This document shows positions 46,619 to 57,547 of a stretch of 64,000 nucleotides of DNA, in pieces. The notes under the pieces were generated by a model. That model did no database searches, was not told the origin of the DNA, and worked only from the letters and a program-made list of their open reading frames with translations. Position numbers and translations under genes: made by a program. The stretch comes from Lunularia cruciata. Its lineage: Eukaryota; Streptophyta; Marchantiopsida; Lunulariales; Lunulariaceae. Positions within the stretch are counted from its first letter, which is position 1. Each line of letters begins with the position of its first letter. The DNA is taken from NCBI GenBank assembly GCA_948567375.1, contig OX419756.1, positions 66,194,552-66,258,551 on the forward strand, written 5' to 3'.

Positions 46619-46933
46619 ATGCTTTCAATTACAATTGTTGACGATGACACAGTAGAATTAGTAAAAAAATTGATAATAGTTAGACCCAAAGTAAGAGAGA
46701 TAGGAGTGCAGGTGTCTTTGGATTTGACATTTGACACTTTAGAGAAGAGTGGATCGGGAGATAGAGATTTAGAAGGCTTAACTATGATACAAATTTCATA
46801 TCAAGAAGGAGAAATGTTAGAATTAGTGGAGGAATTAGGAGTTGTGAAACCCGAGGTTAGAGCAGTAGGAAGTAAGATTACTTTGGGTTTGGATTTGAAA
46901 GCCGAGGACAAAGTAGACATCGGATCGGAGTAG
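46619..46933 (+). pseudogene. L-family protein C-terminal tail (L4)
   Basis: 104 open codons matching the tail of the L protein: REIGVQVSLDL, TLEKSGSGD, EMLELVEELG and KAEDKVDIGSE, then TAG. The DNA is strongly diverged from L1-L3 here, yet the amino-acid pattern is kept, which suggests past selection on the protein. No start or N-terminal part remains. Confidence 0.65.
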
Positions 46934-47587
46934 TAATAGATTTGAGATTTGAAGGGGCAGATATGAAAGGTTGCATTGTCATTTTGGATCTGCAGGTTAG
47001 AACAATTGTTGTAGAATGGTATAGTTGTTAGAACTGTCTATTGCTTCACTATTTAAGAGTGGCATTTGCAGAGAAATGTTGTTCAGTGCTCATTATTTCT
47101 AAGAATAGATAAAACGAAGTGTTGTGAAGCATTGCTCGTTGCTTGAGCTTGATTCTGAGTATCAACTTTGTGTCTATGTTTGTGAGTGTTTGGAGAAATT
47201 TGAAGTGCAAGTCAGTGCGCTTGTTGGATGTTGGATTCCACAGCCTTGTTCTTCATTCTGTGTGTTTGATCTTGAGTGAAGTGAAATCGAAGCAATGCCT
47301 TGACAGATCTGAGAGGAATTGTAGTGTTGGTAGTATTCTGCATTTGTGAGTGCAGTGCGAAGTTGATGTGAAGCAATTTTGATCAAGGAAGTTGTGCCTT
47401 CAGTGGAGAGATGGAACACAATTTTGAGGCGAAGTCGTTTTGCAGTGAAGTGCCGTTTTTGGGAGAGTCTGAATCATCACAATCAAGATTGTTTGGAAAG
47501 AATTGAAGGATTTGTAATTAAGGAGTGTGAATTCGTGACAAGATTGCGAGTCAATGCTTGTTACTCTCTTCTGGGTGTGGTTTCTAC

Positions 47588-47592
47588 CTGAG
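47588..47592. repeat. 5-bp target duplication of C2 (left), CTGAG
   Basis: CTGAG also follows C2 at 53219-53223; the unfilled site in L1 (14654-14663) reads CTGAGAGAC, with a single copy. Confidence 0.95.
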
Positions 47593-48333
47593 TGTAATAC
47601 CAAGGGTTAGCCATATGATCTAGATGTGAAATTTGGTTTGGTAACATTAGAATGATGTTATACATGATGGTCAAAATAGATCAGATAGAAGTATCACAAA
47701 AAGAGTACTTCTACTAATAGGGCAGAAACCGAAATAGACTTGAGAACCTTAGAACCAATAGCTAGACATATGATTTAAAGGTGAGAATTGGTTTGGTAAC
47801 ATCTGGAAGGATGTTACACATGATGGACTAAATAGATCAGAAATAGGTATCACCAAAAGGGGACTTCTACTAATAGAGTAGGAACCAAAATATGCCTGAA
47901 ACCTTTGAAGGCAATTTTGGAGGCCTAAACGGATGATTAGGCCTCAAAAATGTGCAGATTCCCCCCCCCCCAAATGGAGGAGAGGCTGGCCTTCCCTCCT
48001 CCTTGCTTTGTCTTGTCGAGAGCTTTCCAACGGTACCTTACTCACGTGATTTTGAGATTCCTACTAGAAGATTCCCTAAAAGATTCCTTCCGGTCAAAGC
48101 TTGTTTGACCAACCAAAAAGGACCTAGACCAGACAAGTCACCCATCCAAGTAAGTAATCCAAGGGTGGAGCTTGCTGACATGTCACCTATTTGTGTCCCT
48201 AATCCTATGGTGGAGCTTCCTTGGAGGAGATCCTCTTTGTCTATATAATAAAGAGAAGGTGCTCCCTTGGGGCATCGAATGTTTGAGTGTGCAATCTGTG
48301 TTTTCTCTCTTCTCTTGTCCTCGGAGTATTACA
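47593..48333 (+). repeat. C2 5' LTR with duplicated U3 and TATA box
   Basis: 741 bp, TGTAATACC to GTATTACA. U3 contains a diverged direct duplication of 155 bp: CATATGAT at 47612 and 47767, with TTGGTTTGGTAACAT, GATGTTA and ACTTCTACTAATAG shared at the same spacing. A TATA box (TATATAA, 48243-48249) sits about 85 bases before the LTR end, so R plus U5 is very short. A run of ten C lies at 47971-47980. Confidence 0.9.
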
Positions 48334-48334
48334 A

Positions 48335-48346
48335 TGGTATCAGAGC
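48335..48346 (+). promoter_or_regulatory. C2 primer-binding site (initiator tRNA-Met)
   Basis: TGGTATCAGAGC one base after the LTR, a perfect match to the standard plant initiator-Met PBS. The C1 counterpart (minus strand, near 61629-61640) has one change (TGGTATCAAAGC). Confidence 0.95.
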
Positions 48347-48473
48347 AAGTGTTCTAGTCCAAGAGAGTGGATCATCCCTCTTGGAATAGCACAAACTACT
48401 GAAACTGAGTAATGTGAGGTGGAGAACATAGAGTAATTGCTAGACTTAGGAAGGACTTTAGAGAGCGGATGGG

Positions 48474-48695
48474 ATGGATGCGCCGGGGGGACAATTTCCC
48501 ACACCTAGCTTTCCATTCTCAAACCCATTCCACATCAAGGTTATGTACATCCAACGTGAGCAGATGAGGGTATCGCTAGTTTATCACTTTGGTGCGGAAT
48601 TCATGGATAGAGTGATGAACTCACCAAACCCGGTGATTCTACCTATGGTGATATATGACAGAGAGTGGGATTTGACGATCTACATTCTATTATGA
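48474..48695 (+). CDS. C2 leader ORF 1
   Basis: 73 codons starting MDAPGGQFPTPSF. Core motif MRVSLVYHFGAEF, then PVILPMVIYD, ending YILL. Shares the FG-x-E and P-x-x-x-P-M/I-V pattern with leader ORF 2 and with the A-family leader ORF. C1 has the same ORF at 61297-61518, also open. A TGA ends it four bases before the next ORF. Confidence 0.65.
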   Translation: MDAPGGQFPTPSFPFSNPFHIKVMYIQREQMRVSLVYHFGAEFMDRVMNSPNPVILPMVIYDREWDLTIYILL

Positions 48696-48699
48696 TAAA

Positions 48700-48903
48700 A
48701 TGGATATGAATGTCCCAAATCCTCTCCCTTTCAACACTCAAGTAGAAATCCCTTATGCAGTGAGGCCGAAAGTGATGTTTAGAGATTTTGTGGTTAGGAA
48801 TTTTGGTGAGGAGTATTATCAACGAGTGATAGCTTCTGAGGTCCCAATGGTAGTTCCGATAGTTTGTGCGCCTTCCAGAGTGATTATATTGACTCTATAT
48901 TGA
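48700..48903 (+). CDS. C2 leader ORF 2
   Basis: 67 codons starting MDMNVPNPLPF. Core VMFRDFVVRNFGEEYYQRV, then PMVVPIVCAP. It looks like a diverged duplicate of leader ORF 1 (R-x3-V-x2-FG-x-E-x3-RV at matching positions). In C1 its ATG overlaps the stop of ORF 1 (TGATG at 61295-61299), which suggests coupled translation. It ends 15 bases before the gag ATG at 48919. Confidence 0.65.
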   Translation: MDMNVPNPLPFNTQVEIPYAVRPKVMFRDFVVRNFGEEYYQRVIASEVPMVVPIVCAPSRVIILTLY

Positions 48904-48918
48904 CGAAGACATTAGCAA

Positions 48919-50026
48919 TTGGATGTTGCAGGAACCATGGATCCGCAGTTGCAAGAGCTGGTGCAACGAATGCAAGGGATGTTGAATGAATTTCGAGAGA
49001 TTAAGATGACCATGGAGACATTACAAAGTCAAGTGCAGATCCTGAGGAACGATCAAGCCATGCAAGAAGAAGAGCCACCTCAAAACCCTATACCTGCGAC
49101 TGAAGTGCTTGGAGAGGCACCCGTGCCTACGAACCCTATCAACGGTGAAGCCACATTGCTACTCCGGATGAAGAAGACCTGCAACATCGAGCCTTACAAG
49201 GGGCAGCGTACGATGGGAGTAGTGGAAAATTGGATCTCGAGAATGAATCGATATTTCCGATTGTTCTCAAAAGAGATCACTGAGCATGCTATAGGTGTGT
49301 TTGCATGTGGGTACTTGACAGATAAAGCCCTCACATGGTATGATGCTTGGGAACAATCCATGTTGGCAGAGAGAAGGGAGGTCACATGGACAACAATGCA
49401 AGAAGGATTGTTGAAGAATTTCCAATCAGTGGATTCTGTGCAGATGCCTCGAAACCCGACTATGGGGATTGAGACAGAAGAATAGCATACAAGAGTATGT
49501 GGAGGCGTTTTTGGATCTACAAGTCACAATTACCGACATGAGTCCAGTAGAGGCTCTCGACAATTTCAAACAAGGGTTGAAAGAGTGGATTTACCAAGAA
49601 GTCATGGTGCAAAACCCTCGCACGGTATTTGAAGCCATTGCTTGTGCGCAGAGAATAGCAGGAGCATTAGGTGGAGGTGAAGGAGTAGTTCCACCTCAAC
49701 ATTATCACGTAGAAATGCCACACATGGATGGACCAGCACCAATGGAATTGGGCAACCTTCAATTTTGGGATCGAGGAGCATGACCACTTCAAGGAGAGCG
49801 GGGACAGGTAGAAGAACGAAGAGATGGAGCCCCACGAGGAGAAGGGACTCGAGGAGAACAATGTCGTTGTTACAATTGTGGCCATATTGGGCACATATCT
49901 ACCAATTGTTGCACTCATTTCCTTAGAGGCCCTCGGCCTTTGTACAAGCAATCGTTGAACAACATGAAGAGGCACATTGAAGAAGAGGAGGTGGAAACCA
50001 CTTCGGAAAACAAAGATCACCAGTAA
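48919..50026 (+). pseudogene. gag: C2 gag
   Basis: Starts MDVAGTMDPQLQELV. A coiled N-terminus is followed by the capsid-type blocks VENWISRMNRYFRLF, LTDKALTWYDAW and LLKNFQSVDSV. A one-base insertion at about 49455, relative to C1, shifts the frame. The downstream part (EYVEAFLDLQVTITDMSP, LDNFKQGLKEW) is open at 49469-49783. A stop at 49781 follows, then a CYNCGHIGHISTNC zinc knuckle at 49871-49912. Confidence 0.9.
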
Positions 50027-50130
50027 ATGTACCTCGTGGCCTTACTAGCTCAATAAGGAAGCAGAGAAGCAAGGGAAGGAAGAAGAATAATGCGCAAAGA
50101 GCCCAAAAGGCAACCTCTCAACTGATTGTT

Positions 50131-52870
50131 GTGAATGGAATCCTAGAAGGTAATCAAGTGAGAGTATTAATAGATCCAGGAGCAACAGAGAATTTCTTGT
50201 CTCGCTCTGTCACAATAAGATTGGGAATGGATCTAGAGAGAGATGGAAGTGAAGAAGTAGAGTTACCAAATGGGCAAACAAAGAGGATTGAATCATTACC
50301 TAGACGGGTAACCCTCTCTGTAGGAGAATATCATGAAGCAATTGAGTGGCGAGTGATATAGTTAGCCCGTTATGATGCAATTTTAGGCATGCCATGGATG
50401 GACCAGTACAACCCAATGGTGGATTGGAAGAAGAAAGTAGTGAGAACCCACCAATGGTCAATCATTGGGGTTAAAGAAAAATCACACAGGCAGAAACTGC
50501 CTCTATATGTCGTAGGGACAACAACTATCTGTAAGACCGATAGATGTTTTATGGGTCTAATAAGAGAAGTCTGGAGTGCACAACTCGCTAGACAAATTCC
50601 GGGGAAATTGAAGGATGTGGTGGATGAGTTTCAAGATGTCTTTCCCGATGATCTACCCTCAGGATTACCACCTAAAAGGCGAGTAGATCACAAAATAGAG
50701 ACACTCCCGGGGAAGACACCTCTTTGTAAGGCCCCATATCGCCTATCACCTCATGAGTTGGAGGAGTGTAAGACTCAAATTGAGGAGATGCCACAGAAAG
50801 GGTTCATCCAACTTAGCGTATCACCATATGGGGCCCCTGTCTTGTTTGTGAAGAAGAAGGATGGTACAATGCGCATGTGCATTGACTATTGGGGTCTCAA
50901 TCAGCAAACAGTGAAGAACAAATACCCCTTACCTCGCATGGATGACTTGTTTGATCAACTCCATGGAGCGAGATACTTCACCAAACTGGACTTGCGGAGC
51001 GTTTACAATCAAATCCAAATTGCAGAGGAGGATGTGTACAAAACTGCCTTTCGAACCAGGTATGGCCACTTTGAGTATCTTATGATGCCTTTTGGCCTCA
51101 CCAATGCGCCTGCCACTTTCATGAGTCTAATGAATGACATATTTCATCCATACTTGGATAAGTCTGTTATCGTCTTCTTGGATGATATCTTAGTATATAG
51201 TAGCACGATGACAGAACACAAACAACATCTACAAGAGGTCCTCTAAGTTCTAAGACAAAATCAATTGTATGCCAAAATCTCAAAGTGTGGGTTTGGCAAG
51301 TCTGAAGTAGACTACTTAGGGCATAGAGTAAGTGCAGAGGGCATTCAAGTATTGATAGATAAATAGAGGTCATTCAAAAATGGAGTGCCCCAGAAGATCA
51401 GACTCAACTTAAGAGCTTCTTGGGGTTGGCAGGATTCTATCGTAGATTTGTCAAGGACTTCTCCAAGGTTGCACAACCTTTAACGGCACTACTTGGCAAG
51501 GGGAAGAAGTGGACATGGGGAACTGCACAAGAGTTGGCCTTTCAAGAATTGAAGGCCGCCTTGCTACATGCACCAATCTTGAAGTGGTATGACCCAAAAC
51601 GTCCAATCAAGTTGGCTATAGATGCATCAGGCGTAGCCATAGGAGCAGTCCTACAACAAGAGTGGCATGAGGGATGGCATCCAATTACATATTTCTCTCG
51701 AAAGTTGTTACCGGTAGAGCGCAACTACCACACCACAGAACGAGAAGAGCTAGCCATCGTTCTAGCAACCAAGCATTGGAAGCACTACCTGGGCGAGAAG
51801 GCATTTGTAGTAGAGACAGACCACAAACCTCTAGTCTACCTCAAGATGCAAAAGGATCTATCTCGTTGCCAAATTCGGTGGGCAGAGTGGCGACAATGCT
51901 TCAACATGACAATCACCTACGTGGAAGGTAAGAAGCAACTTGCAGATGCATTCACCTGTATGCCAATGGCCAACAACTTGGTAGCAGAGGTTAAGATTAA
52001 CCCTAAATTCTGGCAAGAGATTCTAGTTGCTACAAAAACTGATCCATAGATTGTCAAAGCACAATCATCCAAAGGCGTCACCAGCACCCAAGGACTCACC
52101 TTTTAGGATGGCAAATTATGCATCCCAAATGTCCCAGAATTACGCACCACCATTCTAGCGGAATGTCATGATTCGGCCATTGTAGCTCATGCCGGAGTGG
52201 ACAAGACCTTGGATGCAGTCAAGCGCCATTACTATTGGCCCAAGATGAGCAACGATGTGATGGACTATGTGCATAGCTGCCTACTTTGTCAACAGAACAA
52301 AGCTTCTAATCAAGCTCCTGCAGGGCTCCTTCAACCTCTCCCCACTCCTACCCAACGTTGGGAACAAGTGAGTATGGATCTTGTCTGTGAATTACCCAAG
52401 ACCACCTCAGGGTTTGACTCCATTGTGGTCTTTGTGGACCGGCTCAGCAAAATGATTCATGTACGCCCTACCACCAAGGAGGTGACCACTCCACAATTAG
52501 CTCAACTATACTTAGATGCAGTCTTTGCTCACCATGGCTTGTCTAGAGTACTCATCACCGATAGAGGTACCCAATTCACCAGTTTGTTTTGGCAAACACT
52601 CTTTGGTTTCTTCAAAACCAAGTTGGCCATGTCCACAGCTTACCACCCACAAATAGATGGCCAAACAGAGCGGGCAAATTGCACGATTGAAGACATGTTA
52701 TGCGGCTTCACCTTAGAAGAGCAAGAGAGGTAGGACACCCTATTACTGTTGGTGGAATTTGCTTACAACAATTCAGTGAATGCGTCCACTCAGGTCACTC
52801 CGTTCTTCCTCATGTATGGTGAGCATCCCTTCACACCTTCTAGCTTGATGAAGATCCATCCAGTGACAAT
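50131..52870 (+). pseudogene. pol: C2 pol (protease, RT, RNase H, integrase core)
   Basis: The protease has LIDPGATENF, codons GAT CCA GGA at 50173-50181. The RT spans about 50780-51246 with [20 protein letters not shown] and the FLDD box at 51175-51186. RNase H (51420-52049) shows AIDASGVAIGAVLQQ, EREELAIV, VETDHKPL and QLADAF. Integrase (52140-52870) has an HH-CC finger with HSCLLCQQNKA and catalytic MDLVCELP, ITDRGTQF and DGQTERAN; the last two acidic residues are 35 apart. Stops occur at 50361, 51246, about 51366, 52049, about 52107 and 52733. The reading stops abruptly at HPVTI where LTR sequence begins. Confidence 0.9.
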
Positions 52871-53218
52871 CTGGCCTTCCCTCCCCCTTGCTTTGTCTTG
52901 TCGAGAGCTTTCCAACGGTACCTTACTCATGTGATTTTGAGATTCCTACTAGAAGATTCCCTAAAAGATTCCTTCCGGTCAAAGCTTGTTTGACCAACCA
53001 AATAGGACCTAGACCAGATAGGTCACCCATCCAAGTAAGTAATCCAAGGGTGGAGCTTGCTGACATGTCACCTCTCTGTGTCCCTAATCCTATGGTGGAG
53101 CTTCCTTGGAGGAGATCCTCTTTGTCTATATAATAAAGAGAAGGTGCTCCCTTGGGGCATCAAATGTTTGAGTGTGCAATCTGTGTTTTCTCTCTTCTCT
53201 TGTCCTTGGAGTATTACA
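52871..53218 (+). repeat. C2 3' LTR, truncated
   Basis: Matches the last 348 bases of the 5' LTR (47986-48333). It keeps the TATA box but lacks the duplicated U3. Nine differences from the 5' LTR were counted by eye in 348 bases. Confidence 0.9.
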
Positions 53219-53356
53219 CTGAGAGACTAAAGAAGAACTCAAGAAGAAATAAATTGTTACTTTGCTTTGTATTTAGACATTTCTGACTCGTATCTCTGCG
53301 AGAACAAACTTTACTTACCCGATTACCGCAATAGTGATATTTGCCGAGTTGTCACA

Positions 53357-53802
53357 CCATCAAAGCACTCACAATTCCTCTCTTGACAAGGTCTTTGTAA
53401 CTTTCAACCTTGTACCCATTCTTTGTTGTCTTCGACGAGAAGGCATCTCTCACCTCCTGAGTTTCTTGGGCTATCTCTCCTTTCCCCAAGAACGTGGCTC
53501 CCTGCTCCGAGCCTACCTCCTTCCCGAGTACCAATCTCCAATCCGACTCTGTCCAGCGAGCCGGATTTCCTCTCTTCCCTTCTTCCTCGGGTCCATCAAG
53601 ACACTTACTCTCGATGATTTCTGTCATGAATCCTAGAAAACTTACGTTCCAATTCCATGCTAGAAATGTGATCCTAAGTCGGCTCAAGACTTCGATCCTC
53701 GCTACTACATCTAATCTCCGAATCGTATGATTTCTTACTGCAAATTTGGAGTTCTTCTTTCCTCCTCCAATCTCTTCTGCTTTCTCACTTTCTCTCATTC
53801 AC
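53357..53802 (-). pseudogene. L-family protein N-terminal part (L3)
   Basis: Continues L3 after L4: open frame RESEKAEEIGGGKKNSKF to KRGIVSALM, followed without gap by the 45802 segment. About the first 37 residues and the 5' flank are missing because L3 is fused to the 3' end of L5 at about 53802. Confidence 0.75.
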
Positions 53803-56800
53803 TAATCGGGTAAGTAAAGTTCGTTCCCGCAGAGATACAAGTCAGAATTGGTAAAATACAAAGCAAAGTAACAATTTAGTTCTTCTTGATTGCGTCTTTA
53901 ATCTCTCAGGTAGAAACCACACCCAAAAGAGAGCAACAAGCACTGATTTGCAGTCTTGTCACAAATTCACACTCCTTAATCACAACTCCATCAAATCTTT
54001 CCAAACAATCTTGATTGTGATGATTCAGGCTCTCCCAAAAATGGCACTTCACTGCAAAACAACTTTGCCTCAAAATTGTGTTCTACCTCTCCATTGAAGG
54101 CACAACTTCCTCGATCGAAATTGCTTCACATCAACTTTGCATTGCACTCACAAATGCAGAATACTACCAACATTACAATTCCTCTTAGATCTGTCAAGGC
54201 ATTGCTCCGATTGCACTTCACTCAGGATCAAACACACAGAATGAAGATCAAGGCTGTGGAATCCAACATCCAACAAGCACATTGACTTGCACTTTGAATT
54301 TCTCCAAGCATTCACAAACACAATCACAAAGTTGATACTCGGAATCAAGCTCAAGCGACGAGCACTGCCTCACAGCACTTTGCTTTATCTATTCTCAGAA
54401 ATAATGAGCACTAAACAACAATTTCTTGCAAATGCCACTCTTAAATAGTGAAGCAATCGACAATTCTAACTATACCGTTTCTACAACAACTGTTCTAACC
54501 TGCAGATCCGAAATGACAATGCACCTCTTTATATTTGCCCCTTCAAATCTCAAATTGGTTACTACTCCGATCCGGTGTCTACTTCTTCTTTGGCTTTCAA
54601 ATCCGAACCCAAAGTAATCTTACTTCCTACTACTCTATCCTCGGGTTTCAGATCTTCTACTTCTTCTACCAAATCAAGCAATTCTCTTTCTTGATATGAA
54701 ATTCCACTAGTGGGTAATCTTTCTAACTCCTTATCTCCTGACCTACTCTTCTCTAATGTCTCTGATGGCAACTCCGAAGACATTTGCACTCCTATGTTAT
54801 CTACTTTGGGTTTTGCTTTAATATCCCTCCGAAGTTTTTCTAGCTCTACTTTCACTAAGTCTAATCTAATGGAAATGTTATCCTCTACCTCCAAAACCTT
54901 TCTATCTACACGAGCTCTTAATTTTATTAACAAGGCGTTCATCTCAGTGTCCTTCGCTTGTCTTCGCCTCATCTCCTGCACCAACAACTTCAACTCGTGC
55001 AGTCTCGCTTCTTCAATTCAAACGCTGTCCTCTATACTTAACATTGCGTTTACTCTGAGGACTATCTCCTTCAATGGCTCCAATCTTGTCTTCCTTTCTT
55101 GTTCCCGATCTGCAAGCCATTCCTCTCTATACATCGCCAATTCTTCCTCGAATTTGGCTTTCACCAACTCCTTCTCCTTCTCTTTCTAGACAACCTTCTC
55201 TTCCTAATTACAAAGCAACTCTTGTAATCTCTCTTCTTCTCTATATCTCGCAGCCAACTCTCATTGCCAGAGTTGCTTCTTTTCCTCCATACTCTCCATC
55301 ACTCTATCGAGCTCTTGATCCTTCGCTGCTACCCTTGCCATAGCATGAATAAGCTCTACCCTTGAATCAACAAACTGCTGCTTCAAGATTTCGTATTCAG
55401 CTACCTATCTCTCTCTTGCAATATCACTCTTCCTCGCAAGATCCTCTCAATAGCTCACTTCCCTCTTCAGGTCTTCAATTACTTGACTTCTCTCTACTGC
55501 CTCCGCTCACAGTACTTCTCTCTCCTCCTCACCTCGGGTTACACTCCTCTTCAACTCCGAGTTCTCTTCTTCTAATCTTGCTACCACCTGCAATTCAGTC
55601 TTTACCTCGGGACAAGTCAACTGCATCTCCTTCTTCTTCTGCTCCAACTTCACCAATAGCGGGCCCACTACTTCTTGCAGGTACTCCACTCCATCATTGG
55701 CAACTTCTTCCTCCCACAGAGGGGTCTCTCTTTTCTCCTCGTGTTCTCCTAATACTCACCTTCTTCTTTGGAGTCTTTGTATCGAGATTGATGCCTCACT
55801 GCCCGAGCTTTCTTCTACCTCTGCCTTCACTTGACTTGGTCCCGCCTCACACTTTGCCTTACGTTGCAAGCAAACTCCTCGCTGCACTGCGATCTTCTTC
55901 TCCTCTAGCACGGTACTTCATCTTCCAGCGTTGTATTGTCTTCGGCTTCTACCTCGGCTTGCACTTCTTCTTTGTATTCTTCAGCCATTGGCGCCAAGGT
56001 CATCTCTCCACCGTCCTCACTATCACTGCTCATATCTCTACTCTGCCGTGTCAGCTCAGGTTCCTCCTCATGCTCCAAGTCCTCCGTCTTGAGCTTGGCC
56101 TTGCCTTTTGAGTCTTCATCTTCTGACTCAATTACCACCATTCCTCGCCTCGGGTTACTTCTTTGCATCTTCTGAGGTTTCTTGTTTTCTTCGGTTTCTG
56201 CTTGCCAAGTCCTCTTCTTTGTCGGGGTACTCACTACAACTTCCACATTTTTCCTTGTCTTTGCATAGTAGTCGTCCGTGCTCCGGATTTGGAGAATGTA
56301 TTGCTGCTCCTCGACATCGACCTCCTTTTTCACATTAGGATGGAAGTGCGACACCATCCGATTCCGCTCCGCCGAGTTCAGCAAACTGAGCCCAAGGTAG
56401 AAGTGCGCTGCAAATGGCACAATGTAATGTGGAGGTGACTTATCTGGTAGATTCCACACCATTTGCCTTGTTCTCTCGTGAAAACACCTCGCCCAATTAA
56501 TTGGTTCTCCCGCAAACAATTTGTGAAAGAACACCGCTTGGTGTCTCATCACATATGTTGTTCTCTCCGGCTTCAGGATTGCCATCAAAGCACTCACAAT
56601 TCCTCTCTTGACATGGTCTTTGTAACTTTCTACCTTGTACCCATTCTTTGTTCTCTTTGACGAGAAGGCATCTCTCACCTCCTGAGTTTCTTGGGCTATC
56701 TCTCCTTTTCCCAAGAACGTGGCTCCCTGCTCCGAGCCCGCCTCCTTCCCGAGTACGAGTCTCCAATCCGACTCTATCCAGCGAGCCGGATTTCCTCTCT

Positions 56801-57547
56801 TCACTTCCTCCTCGGGTCCATCGAGACACTTACTCTCAATGATCTCTGTCATGAATCTTGGAAAACTTACGTTCCAGTTCCATGCCAGAAAGGTGATCCA
56901 AAGTCGGCTCAAGACTTTGATCCTTGCTACTACATCTAATCTCTGAATTGCATGATTTCTCATTGCAAATTTGGAGTTCTTCTTCCCTCCTCCCATCTCT
57001 TTTGCTTTCTCACTTTCTCTCAATTTCACTCTCACGACTTCTTCCTTACGCACTAACACTAGCCCAACTCTATTTCCCTTCCCCCGATCACCTGCAAGAC
57101 GACTCCTCAACGGCGAAGGAAAATTGCTCGACATTTTATCGTTGCAGTTTCAATTTTTATAGAGTTGTGCTTCTTTGTCTTCCGTCACTTTGAGTTTCTA
57201 CCAAGAAATTGCACCTCCGGCATGCACCTATCACTGTCAATCAACCTTTGCGCATATGAGCCGCCAGTTTTGAAACAGCCCCTTCTTGAATTTCTTGCCC
57301 CGACGAAAGGTTGTTAGATTGTCTTTGCCTTGGGTTGAGCTCCTTCCGATCCAAAGACAATTTACTTCGTATTGTATATTGACAGGACATTTCTGAGTAC
57401 TTTGCCTTATGACCCGAAGTCACTTTACTTCGGATTTCAACCCGAAGACTCTTTTCTTCGCCTTCTTCGGCCATACAGGCCCAATCCAACTTCTCTATAC
57501 TCTTCTTCTCCTTTATTCTGAAAAAAACAAAAAATATGGGCACCACA
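53803..57547 (-). mobile_element. L5: family L unit, lacks last 31 bases
   Basis: Minus orientation. The 5' end TGTGGTGCCCATA is at 57547, next to A1 gag. The 3' end stops at TAATCGGG (53803), 31 bases short of the L terminus, and is joined to the truncated L3. The L3/L5 join, with 951 missing A1 bases, is best explained by recombination between two L insertions in the same orientation. Confidence 0.85.
54562..57134 (-). pseudogene. L-family coiled-coil protein, best-preserved N-terminus (L5)
   Basis: The first 409 codons are open (57134 to 55905), from MSSNFPSPLRSRLAGDRGKG through KPERTTYVMRHQAVFFHKL, GEPINWARCFHERTRQMVW and the acidic region. A frameshift near 55905 is followed by the coiled-coil part (with stops near 55689, 55505 and 55187) and an open C-terminal 143 codons (54562-54993) ending VDTGSE. 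This copy shows the ancestral N-terminal half without stops. Confidence 0.8.

Larger units (their letters stand above)
47593..53218 (+). mobile_element. C2: chromovirus, innermost insertion, 3' deleted
   Basis: Five levels deep. The layout is 5' LTR (47593-48333), PBS, two leader ORFs, gag, pol and a truncated 3' LTR (52871-53218). The integrase tail, chromodomain, purine tract and first 393 LTR bases are missing between 52870 and 52871. CTGAG duplications are intact on both sides. Stops and small frameshifts are scattered through gag and pol, so this copy cannot move on its own. Confidence 0.95.
45803..53356 (+). mobile_element. L4: short variant of family L, split by C2
   Basis: Starts TGTGGTACACACA and ends GAGTTGTCACA at 53356. 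Own sequence is only about 1.92 kb (45803-47592 and 53224-53356). The 5' part is diverged from other L copies and lacks the N-terminal and coiled-coil coding region. The 3' part from about 46940 is nearly identical to L1 and L2. TCATC/CCATC duplications show it inserted independently inside L3. Confidence 0.85.
35180..53802 (-). mobile_element. L3: family L unit split by A2 and L4, fused to L5
   Basis: Minus orientation. Its 3' end TGTGACAACCC (reversed) starts at 35180 inside the A1 protease region. Its pieces are 35180-35230, 43037-45802 and 53357-53802. The three pieces join perfectly when A2 and L4 with one copy of their duplications are removed. Its 5' end (first about 500 bases including the ORF start) is missing, and it runs directly into the 3' end of L5 at about 53802, in the same orientation. 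Confidence 0.85.
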
